Origin: JAZQUM01 sp045631305
GTDB taxonomy: Bacteria > Bacillota > Clostridia > Oscillospirales > Oscillospiraceae
Direction of reading: 5' to 3'
Assembly (NCBI GenBank): GCA_045631305.1
Contig: JAZQUM010000113.1
Coordinates: forward strand, 1 to 12,906
Length of the DNA: 12,906 bases
In this document: positions 1 through 5,563 of the stretch, piece after piece
Layout: every line of letters begins with the position of its first letter
Numbering within the stretch: position 1 is the first letter of the stretch
Notes under the pieces: generated by a model
What the model was told of the DNA's origin: nothing
The model's input: only the letters and a program-made list of their open reading frames with translations
The model's database searches: none
Program-made: the position numbers and the translations under genes

Positions 1-367
1 TTGTCCACTGCTCCATCAGCTTTTGGATGGCTTGGGCCTCCTCGATAAAATGCAGATCCTGCCGCTGCAGGTTCTCGATCAGCGCCGCTGTCCCGGATTC
101 TTTGTCGTCCATATTCATCACAATGCAGGGCAGCTCCGTAAGTCCTGCCTGGATCCCTGCCCGCAGCCGCCGCTCTCCCGCGATCAGCACCCAGCCGGTG
201 TCGCTTCGGCGCACGCAAAGGGGCTGCAGCACCCCGTTTTGGCGGATGCTCTCGCTGAGTTCTTTCAGCGCCGCGGTGTCAAAATTCCGCCGCGGCTGGT
301 GGGGATTGGGACGGATGGCGTCCACCCCCAGCAGCAAAAGCCGCTGTCCCTTTTTCGTCCATGCCAT
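1..367 (-). CDS. ParB/Noc-family chromosome partition or nucleoid occlusion protein, N-terminal part (runs off left edge)
   Basis: The first 122 residues are visible; the 3' end lies outside the window. They form the ParB N-terminal (CTP-binding) domain: an opening strand with the IRPNPHQPRRNF motif (residues 18-29), an SIRQNGVLQPL helix-strand (40-50), the AGERRLRAG box (63-71) and the IENLQRQDL motif (97-105) followed by IEEAQAI. ParB-family proteins bind parS-like sites, close as CTP-dependent clamps and act in chromosome segregation; the Noc paralogue instead prevents division over the nucleoid. The HTH and C-terminal dimer domains are not visible, so I cannot choose between ParB and Noc. 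The ATG at 367 is preceded by GGAGG (376-380) with 8 bases spacing. The N-terminus is short, starting almost directly at the domain. The gene is divergent from lspA. A TACAAT at 390-395 (minus) could be its -10, but no good -35 is seen. Confidence 0.93.
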   Translation of the reverse strand, partial: MAWTKKGQRLLLLGVDAIRPNPHQPRRNFDTAALKELSESIRQNGVLQPLCVRRSDTGWVLIAGERRLRAGIQAGLTELPCIVMNMDDKESGTAALIENLQRQDLHFIEEAQAIQKLMEQWT

Positions 368-437
368 ACTTCCCGCCTCCTTTTCCCCTATTGTAGGCAG
401 GTGGCGGGGTCGAAAGCTGTCGAAGGATGAAATGTGC

Positions 438-466
438 TTCCAAAAATAAAAAAACCGTGATAAAAT
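438..466 (+). promoter_or_regulatory. Candidate promoter of lspA-rluD
   Basis: A TAAAAT (461-466) is directly preceded by TGA, giving the TGn extended -10 pattern. A weak -35, TTCCAA (438-443), sits 17 bases upstream. It lies 31 bases before the lspA ATG, inside an A-rich stretch of the 130-base divergent gap (368-497). The extended -10 is the main support, since the -35 matches the consensus at only three positions. Confidence 0.4.
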
Positions 467-497
467 AAAGGGTAATGAAGCTTTTAAGGAGATCTCT

Positions 498-995
498 ATG
501 GTTTATCTCATTCTCATACCCCTGCTGGTAGCTTGCGACCAGCTGGTGAAAAAATGGACCGTCACCACCTTTGCCGCCCCTGCAGCAGGCTCCGTCCACA
601 CGGCAGACGCCGCCCTTCCCGGCATCCGCGGCATCGTGGAGCTGACGAGAGTGCATAATTACGGCGCGGCCTGGAGCAGCTTTTCCGGCATGCGGTGGCT
701 GCTCATCGGCGTCACCGTGGTGCTGATGGCCATCCTCGTTTACCTGTGGGCCAAAAAGATCGTGCGCCACGGCTTGGGCAAGCTGAGCCTTGCGCTGATC
801 CTTGCCGGCGGCATCGGCAACCTTATCGACCGCGTGGCAAACGGCTACGTGGTGGATACCTTTAACCTCACCTTTATGAACTACCCCGTTTTCAACGTGG
901 CGGATATCTGCGTGGTGGCCGGCGCCATTGGCGGCGCCATCTACTACCTTTGGCTCTACGATAAATTTGATGCAAAGAAGGATAAAGAAGCATGA
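498..995 (+). CDS. lspA: Lipoprotein signal peptidase (signal peptidase II)
   Basis: A 165-residue integral membrane aspartyl protease of usual family length. It cleaves the signal peptide from prolipoproteins after diacylglyceryl modification of the lipobox Cys. Family motifs appear in order: an early DQLVKKW (D14), HNYGAAWSSF (53-62, matching the family NxGaAfs block), GGIGNLIDRV (104-113) and PVFNVAD (130-136). The two catalytic aspartates should be D111 and D136. Four hydrophobic segments are apparent: about 1-13, 66-84, 95-110 and 134-153. The C-terminus is short and charged (KFDAKKDKEA). The ATG has AAGGAG (486-491) six bases upstream. The gene overlaps rluD by four bases (ATGA), so the two are translationally coupled. 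The lspA-rluD pairing is common in Bacillota. Confidence 0.97.
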   Translation: MVYLILIPLLVACDQLVKKWTVTTFAAPAAGSVHTADAALPGIRGIVELTRVHNYGAAWSSFSGMRWLLIGVTVVLMAILVYLWAKKIVRHGLGKLSLALILAGGIGNLIDRVANGYVVDTFNLTFMNYPVFNVADICVVAGAIGGAIYYLWLYDKFDAKKDKEA

Positions 996-1912
996 TCCTC
1001 ACTCTGAACCCCACAAGTGAAGATAAGGGCACCCGTGTGGATGCGTATCTGGCCTCGGCAGAAACCTCCCTCACCCGCTCCGCCGCCGCGCGGCTTCTGG
1101 AAGAGGGCGCCGTCACAGCAGACGGCAAGGCGCTGCGAAAGAACTATAAGATCTTGGGCACGGAGACCATCGAAGTGACCCTTCCCGAAGTGGAGGAAAC
1201 GGAACTCCTGGCCCAGGATATCCCGCTGGACGTTGCCTATGAAGATGATGACGTGATCGTGGTGAATAAGCCCATCGGCCTTGTGGTGCATCCCGCCCCC
1301 GGCCATGCTGACGGCACTTTGGTCAACGCGCTTTTGCACCACTGCGGCGATTCTCTCTCCGGCATCGGCGGGGAAACGCGCCCCGGCATCGTCCACCGTA
1401 TCGATAAGGATACCAGCGGCTTGATTATTGCCGCCAAGAACGACCACGCCCACCTCTCCCTCACCTCCCAGCTTTCCGACCATTCCCTTGCCCGCACCTA
1501 TGAATGCATCGTGGTGGGCAATATCCGTGATGACTCCGGCACCGTGGATGCTCCCATCGGCCGCCACCATACCGACCGCAAGCGCATGGCTGTGACCCCT
1601 CACAATTCCCGCCACGCCGTGACCCATTATGAGGTCATCGCCCGCTACCCCGGCTTCACCCACCTGCGCTGCCGTCTGGAAACGGGCCGCACCCATCAGA
1701 TCCGCGTGCACATGGCCCACATCGGCCACCCCATTTTGGGCGACACCGTCTACGGGGCGAAAAAGCCGGTTCCCGGCCTTACGGGCCAGTGTCTCCACGC
1801 GGTAGCGCTGAAGTTTATCCACCCCCGCACGGGAGAACCCACAGAAGTCACCTGCGGCCTCAACCACGAGTTTGAAGCGATGCTTGAAAAGCTGAAGAAA
1901 AAAGCAAATTAA
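992..1912 (+). CDS. rluD: RluA/RluD-family 23S rRNA pseudouridine synthase
   Basis: A 306-residue cytoplasmic enzyme that isomerises uridine to pseudouridine in RNA, most likely in 23S rRNA. An S4-like RNA-binding domain occupies about residues 13-60 (RVDAYLAS...TRSAAARLLEEGAV). The catalytic domain follows with VNKPIGLVVHPAPGH (91-105), then HRIDKDTSGL (135-144), where D138 corresponds to the essential nucleophilic Asp of the family. Later come RLETGRTHQIRVHMAHIGHPILGD and a C-terminal Cys-Leu-His-Ala segment typical of RluD. Its start overlaps the lspA stop, and GAAGGA (977-982) provides the ribosome binding site. It is the last gene of the pair, ending just before a strong terminator. The exact target uridines cannot be told from sequence; the B. 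subtilis homologue beside lspA is called ylyB. Confidence 0.94.
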   Translation: MILTLNPTSEDKGTRVDAYLASAETSLTRSAAARLLEEGAVTADGKALRKNYKILGTETIEVTLPEVEETELLAQDIPLDVAYEDDDVIVVNKPIGLVVHPAPGHADGTLVNALLHHCGDSLSGIGGETRPGIVHRIDKDTSGLIIAAKNDHAHLSLTSQLSDHSLARTYECIVVGNIRDDSGTVDAPIGRHHTDRKRMAVTPHNSRHAVTHYEVIARYPGFTHLRCRLETGRTHQIRVHMAHIGHPILGDTVYGAKKPVPGLTGQCLHAVALKFIHPRTGEPTEVTCGLNHEFEAMLEKLKKKAN

Positions 1913-1951
1913 AAGAAAAAAGACTGCGAGGTTTCTCGCAGTCTTTTCTTA
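1911..1951. terminator. Bidirectional Rho-independent terminator between rluD and the convergent gene
   Basis: A perfect 13-bp stem (1918-1930 with 1935-1947, core GACTGCGAG) closes a GTTT loop. The plus strand continues into TTTTCTTATT and the minus strand into TTTTTTCTTTT, so it can end transcripts from both sides. It begins at the rluD stop codon and overlaps the stop codon of the minus-strand gene that ends at 1949. Confidence 0.93.
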
Positions 1952-2536
1952 TTGGTCTATGATATGTTGGGCCGCGGCAAGAACCATCTCCCGTAACTCT
2001 TCTGTGATCTCGCCCGTTTCGGTTTGACCGTGTACGGTGTAGCGGTAACCGTCGACAAAAAATGTGGCCTCCAACCATTTGAAAGGCGCTTCTTCCTCTT
2101 GAGAAGGAACCGCTTCGGCGCGTTGCTTCTCTTCTTCCTCTGCAAGGCGCACTTTGGTTTCGCCCACCGTTTCATTTGCCCGCAGCAAAGCGGCACCGGA
2201 TTTTTTATCTGCGCTTACGCTCATCACAATGCCATCATCACTTTCCACATGCCATCGCGCTGAATAGGGCAAGGTAGGCTCCCCTTCCTGGGTAAGATAT
2301 TGCCAATGCACCGTGGTGGCACCCAGTTCTTCGGGGCGGGGATAGCGGAGCGCCTCTTCCTGAGAGAAAACAGCCTGCAGTTCTTCAAGGGACTCTGCTC
2401 CACTGGGCACATGGCGCTCTCCTATAAAGATCATAGCCACAGGTATAGCAATCATAATAAGGAGGATTGCCATAGCAGCCAGCATCACAACGGAATAGCT
2501 GGCGTAATAAAAGCTTTTCTTCAAAGTCTTTTTCAT
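1949..2536 (-). CDS. Unrecognised single-pass membrane protein
   Basis: A 195-residue protein that I do not recognise. A basic N-terminus (KKTLKKS) precedes one long hydrophobic segment at about residues 13-38. This suggests an uncleaved anchor with the rest outside the membrane. The remainder is soluble and acidic: a Trp/Tyr-containing section near 70-115 (TTVHWQYLTQEGE, SARWHVESDDG), an Ala/Glu/Lys-rich stretch near 130-150, and a C-terminal section (FFVDGYRYTVHGQTETGE) that reads like a small beta-rich domain. No catalytic motif is visible. The ATG at 2536 has AGGAGG a few bases upstream. It lies 90 bases downstream of ppa on the same strand and ends in the shared terminator. Sampled 60-base rows here are near 47-55% GC, against 68% in a sampled mutS row. 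It may be a fast-evolving lineage-specific gene or an acquired one. Confidence 0.8.
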   Translation of the reverse strand: MKKTLKKSFYYASYSVVMLAAMAILLIMIAIPVAMIFIGERHVPSGAESLEELQAVFSQEEALRYPRPEELGATTVHWQYLTQEGEPTLPYSARWHVESDDGIVMSVSADKKSGAALLRANETVGETKVRLAEEEEKQRAEAVPSQEEEAPFKWLEATFFVDGYRYTVHGQTETGEITEELREMVLAAAQHIIDQ

Positions 2537-2596
2537 TCCGCACCTCCTGCAAGGAAGTCACAAGGGCAAATGTCTCACAGGGTTTGCAAACTTTCC

Positions 2597-2622
2597 CGAA
2601 AAAAGTTCAAAGACTTTTTTCG
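2597..2622 (-). terminator. Weak hairpin between ppa and the membrane-protein gene (possible attenuator)
   Basis: A perfect 10-bp inverted repeat, CGAAAAAAGT (2597-2606) and ACTTTTTTCG (2613-2622), with a six-base loop lies directly after the ppa stop. On the minus strand the run of six T falls inside the 3' arm and is not followed by further T. It could therefore be a partial terminator or an mRNA 3'-end stabiliser. A perfect 10-bp palindrome GTTTGCAAAC (2582-2591) follows in the direction of transcription. Confidence 0.4.
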
Positions 2623-2626
2623 AAAT

Positions 2627-3157
2627 TTATCGGCAGTACTTTTCGATATAGCGATCCAGCGCCTCATCGATGATCTTCTGCGCCTTTTTGCGGCCGGCCA
2701 CTTCGCCGATCTCCGTTTCGGTGCCTTCCAGCATCTTATAGACGGAGAAGAAATGGCTGATTTCGTTGGAAACGTGGGCGGGCAGGTCGGAAATATCCTC
2801 ATAGGTGTTGTAAGTGGGATCGCCGAAGGGAATGGCGATGATCTTCTCATCCCCCTCGTCATGGTCCACCATGGTGAGAACGCCGATGGGGTAGCACTCC
2901 ACAAGGCTCAGAGGATGGATACCCTCGCTGCAGAGTACCAGCACGTCCAGCGGGTCACCGTCCTCCCCCAGAGTGCGGGGAATGAACCCGTAATTTGCGG
3001 GATAATGAGTAGACGTATAAAGGATGCGGTCAAGGCGCAGCGCACCCGTTTCCTTATCCATTTCATACTTATTTTTGGAGCCTTTTTCGATCTCCACCAC
3101 CGCCATGAAACTCTCAGGCCGCACGCGGCTGGGGGCAACGTTGTGCCATAAATTCAT
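2627..3157 (-). CDS. ppa: Inorganic pyrophosphatase, soluble family I
   Basis: A 176-residue cytosolic enzyme hydrolysing pyrophosphate to two phosphates, which pulls biosynthetic reactions forward. Its length matches the bacterial family I enzyme. Visible motifs are VEIEKGSKNKYE (21-32), YTSTHYPANYGFIPRT (47-62) and the metal-binding signature DGDPLDVLVL, with D66, D68 and D71. These are followed by DHDEGDEKI, giving D98, D103 and K105, and by FFSVYKMLEG in the C-terminal half (the family's YK pair). All the expected active-site carboxylates are present. This is the Mg-dependent family I fold, not the Mn-dependent DHH family II found in many Bacillota. The ATG at 3157 is preceded by AGGAGG with about 7 bases spacing. 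It is divergent from miaB and probably cotranscribed with the downstream membrane protein. Confidence 0.96.
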   Translation of the reverse strand: MNLWHNVAPSRVRPESFMAVVEIEKGSKNKYEMDKETGALRLDRILYTSTHYPANYGFIPRTLGEDGDPLDVLVLCSEGIHPLSLVECYPIGVLTMVDHDEGDEKIIAIPFGDPTYNTYEDISDLPAHVSNEISHFFSVYKMLEGTETEIGEVAGRKKAQKIIDEALDRYIEKYCR

Positions 3158-3187
3158 ACTATCGCCTCCTTGTCTTTTCTCCCCCTT

Positions 3188-3216
3188 ATCTTACCCGATT
3201 TTTGCCTTTTACGCAA
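3188..3216 (-). promoter_or_regulatory. Candidate promoter of ppa
   Basis: Read on the minus strand, TTGCGT (3211-3216) and TAAGAT (3188-3193) are separated by 17 bases, about 30 bases before the ppa ATG. Matches to the -35 and -10 consensus are moderate, but spacing and position are right for a housekeeping sigma factor. Confidence 0.45.
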
Positions 3217-3226
3217 CCTTTCTTTC

Positions 3227-3255
3227 TTGTATTGGATAGCGCAAAGTGCTATAAT
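3227..3255 (+). promoter_or_regulatory. Promoter of the miaB-mutS-mutL-miaA-hfq operon
   Basis: A consensus TATAAT (3250-3255) preceded by TGC forms an extended -10. A TTGTAT -35 (3227-3232) lies at the ideal 17-base spacing. The start of transcription should be near 3262, leaving a leader of roughly 40 bases before the miaB TTG. An imperfect dyad, ATAGCGCAAAGTGCTAT (3236-3252), sits between and overlaps the -10. Confidence 0.75.
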
Positions 3256-3287
3256 ATATAAATTAAAGTAGGATAATAGGCGAATTG

Positions 3288-3303
3288 GGAGGAAATACGT
3301 TTG
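3288..3303 (+). promoter_or_regulatory. Ribosome binding site fixing the TTG start of miaB
   Basis: GGAGG (3288-3292) lies 8 bases before TTG (3301-3303). The next in-frame ATG, at 3358, has no purine-rich Shine-Dalgarno sequence upstream, so the rare TTG codon is the better start. Confidence 0.8.
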
Positions 3304-4716
3304 GAACGCGAAAAAGTAGTACTTTCTCAGGCGGATATTGACCGCCAGACGGAATATATGGCAAAGCTCCGCACCCACCACGAGGCGCTGGGCAAAACGG
3401 TCCGCGCCATGGTGGATACCTTTGGCTGCCAGCAGAACGTGGCCGACGGCGAGCGCCTTATGGGCATGCTGCAGGAAATGGGCTGTGAGCTGACGAACGA
3501 TCCCAAAACGGCCGACATCATCGTGCTGAACACCTGCGCCATCCGCGACCATGCAGAAAAGCGCGTTTTCGGTAACCTTGGCGCCCTGACCCACACCAAG
3601 AAGGCTAACCCGGAGCAGATCATCTGCCTTTGCGGCTGCATGGCTCAGCGAAGCGCCGTTGCCCAGAAGGTGAAGGAAAGCTACCGTCACGTGGACCTTG
3701 TGTTTGGCCCGCAGGCAGCATGGAAATTCCCCGAACTTCTCTATAACATTTATAAATCCCACAAGCGCATCTTCTCCATTGAAGAAGAGCATGGCACCAT
3801 CGCGGAAGGTCTCCCCGTGGTCCGTCAGGACAAGACTAAGGCTTGGGTCTCCATTATGTACGGCTGTAACAACTTCTGCTCTTACTGCATCGTGCCTTAC
3901 GTCCGCGGCCGTGAACGCAGCCGCGATATGGATAAGATCGTTTCCGAAGTGCGTGAGCTGGTGGCGGAAGGCTACAAGGAAATCACCCTCCTGGGCCAGA
4001 ACGTCAACTCTTACGGTAAGGACCTTCCCGAAAAGAAGGATTTTGCCGACCTGCTCTACGCTATCGACGAGATTGAAGGGGACTATCTCATCCGCTTCAT
4101 GTCCTCTCAGCCCAAGGACGCCACCGAGCGCCTCTTTGACGCCATGGCCAAATGCTCCCACGTTGCCCACCAGCTGCACCTTCCCGTGCAGAGCGGCAAC
4201 GACCGCGTGCTCCGCGCCATGAACCGCCCCTATACCCGCGAAAGCTACAAGACCCTCATCGATTATGCCCGCAAGGTGATGCCTGATCTGGTGCTGACTT
4301 CCGACGTCATCGTGGGCTTCCCCGGAGAAACCTACGAAGAGCTGAAAGACACCATTTCCCTCATTGAGGAAGTGGAGTTCGACGCGCTTTTCACCTTCAT
4401 TTTCTCTCCCCGCCCCGGCACCCCTGCCGCCAACATGGCAGACCCCGTCTCCCGCGAGGAAAAGCAGGTCTGGTTTGATGAGCTCTGCGCCGCGCAGAAT
4501 GCTATCAGCCAAAAAAAGCATGCGGAATACGTGGGCAAGACCTATCGCGTGCTGGTAGACGGCAAGACAGACGATGCCCGCTGGCCTCTCTCCTCCCGCA
4601 CCGAGGGCGGCCGCCTCATCCACCTCAGCGGGGATGAGAGCCTCATCGGCCAGTACTGCACCGTGAAGGTGACAGATTCCAACACCTGGGCACTTTACGG
4701 CGAGGTGGAAGCATGA
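3301..4716 (+). CDS. miaB: tRNA-2-methylthio-N6-dimethylallyladenosine synthase
   Basis: A 471-residue radical-SAM methylthiotransferase that converts i6A37 to ms2i6A37 in tRNAs reading UNN codons, stabilising codon-anticodon pairing. The N-terminal UPF0004 domain supplies three Cys for the auxiliary [4Fe-4S] cluster: C43 in DTFGCQQN, C79 in NTCAIRDHAEKRV and C113 in CGCMAQR. The radical-SAM motif YGCNNFCSYC gives C189, C193 and C196, followed by VPYVRGRERSR, a block typical of MiaB. A C-terminal TRAM RNA-binding domain covers about residues 405-470. Start is a TTG with a good ribosome binding site. The first ~35 residues are a charged lead-in before the conserved domain. It opens the operon and overlaps the next gene by four bases. 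Its partner miaA, which makes the i6A substrate, lies further down the same operon. Confidence 0.96.
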   Translation: MEREKVVLSQADIDRQTEYMAKLRTHHEALGKTVRAMVDTFGCQQNVADGERLMGMLQEMGCELTNDPKTADIIVLNTCAIRDHAEKRVFGNLGALTHTKKANPEQIICLCGCMAQRSAVAQKVKESYRHVDLVFGPQAAWKFPELLYNIYKSHKRIFSIEEEHGTIAEGLPVVRQDKTKAWVSIMYGCNNFCSYCIVPYVRGRERSRDMDKIVSEVRELVAEGYKEITLLGQNVNSYGKDLPEKKDFADLLYAIDEIEGDYLIRFMSSQPKDATERLFDAMAKCSHVAHQLHLPVQSGNDRVLRAMNRPYTRESYKTLIDYARKVMPDLVLTSDVIVGFPGETYEELKDTISLIEEVEFDALFTFIFSPRPGTPAANMADPVSREEKQVWFDELCAAQNAISQKKHAEYVGKTYRVLVDGKTDDARWPLSSRTEGGRLIHLSGDESLIGQYCTVKVTDSNTWALYGEVEA

Positions 4717-5540
4717 AACTTATCACTTTAGTGGAAAATACCGTCTGCAGCGAAAGCCTTGCTTCTGTTCACGGCCTTTCCCAATATGTGGAGACCGCGT
4801 CCCACAAGCTTCTGGTGGACGCAGGTCCTAACCGCGCCTTTCTGGAAAACGCGGAAAAACTGGGGGTAGACCTCACGGCAGTAGACACCGTGATCGTCTC
4901 CCACGGGCATTACGATCATACCGGCGGGCTCGCCGCCTTCTTCGAGGTGAATAAAACCGCCAAGGTATACGTGCGAAAAGAAGCCTTTGACAAGTATTTC
5001 TCCTGCGTGGGGGATATGGCAAAGTACATCGGCATGGAAGAAAGCCTTCTTGAAAACCGTGACCGTTTCGTCTTTACCGAAGAGCTCACCGCGCTCGACG
5101 AAGAGCTCACCCTTTTTGCTGAGCCTCACACCCACGATCATCTCTCCAAGGCTTCGGCCACCCTGCGCCGCTTCGATGGGGAGAACTACCTTCCCGATGA
5201 TTTCTGCCACGAGCAGAACCTTCTCATTACCGACGGCGGCAAAACCACCCTTCTTTGCGGCTGCGCCCACCGCGGCATTGTGAATATTCTTCGTCAGGCA
5301 GAAGAGATCCTGGGCCGCGCCCCCGACTTTGTTTTCGGCGGCTTCCATCTCTTTAACCCCACCACAGGCGCCCCCGAAAGCGAAGAACTCATCGCCGCCG
5401 TGGCAAGCGAGCTGAAGGCCCGGGAAAATACCCTTTATTTCACGGGACATTGCACCGGCGCCGCGTCTTACGAACTTCTCCGCCGTCACATGGGAGAGCA
5501 GATCTCCTACATGGCCGGCGGCAGCAGCTTTACCCTTTAA
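4713..5540 (+). CDS. Metallo-beta-lactamase-fold hydrolase of the COG1237 (dihydropterin / RFA-P synthase-like) type
   Basis: A 275-residue cytoplasmic protein with the binuclear metal motif HGHYDHTGG: H64, H66, D68 and H69. Further candidate metal ligands follow in CGCAHRGIVNIL (H186), GGFHLFN (H212) and FTGHCTG (H246). The opening VENTVCSESLASVHGLSQYV and the late GCAHRG and GHCTG blocks resemble COG1237. That group includes an archaeal enzyme in methanopterin-type cofactor synthesis, but bacterial members have no firmly known substrate. I infer hydrolysis of a small phosphorylated or ester substrate; no chemistry is shown by sequence alone. GAGGTG (4702-4707) is the ribosome binding site inside the miaB end. 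The four-base overlap with miaB and the 23-base gap to mutS place it in the operon, though nothing ties it to tRNA modification or repair. Confidence 0.85.
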   Translation: MKLITLVENTVCSESLASVHGLSQYVETASHKLLVDAGPNRAFLENAEKLGVDLTAVDTVIVSHGHYDHTGGLAAFFEVNKTAKVYVRKEAFDKYFSCVGDMAKYIGMEESLLENRDRFVFTEELTALDEELTLFAEPHTHDHLSKASATLRRFDGENYLPDDFCHEQNLLITDGGKTTLLCGCAHRGIVNILRQAEEILGRAPDFVFGGFHLFNPTTGAPESEELIAAVASELKARENTLYFTGHCTGAASYELLRRHMGEQISYMAGGSSFTL

Positions 5541-5563
5541 CTTAGAGAAAAGAGGTAACCCCC

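Noticed and set aside
23..449. Two plus-strand open frames of about 140 codons
   Set aside because: Both lie opposite the clear ParB-domain coding frame and lack a ribosome binding site and domains.
3358..3360. ATG as an alternative start of miaB
   Set aside because: No Shine-Dalgarno sequence upstream, while TTG at 3301 has GGAGG at ideal spacing.
3154..4623. 489-codon open frame on the minus strand
   Set aside because: Antisense shadow of miaB; it would also run across the divergent promoter region and into the ppa start.
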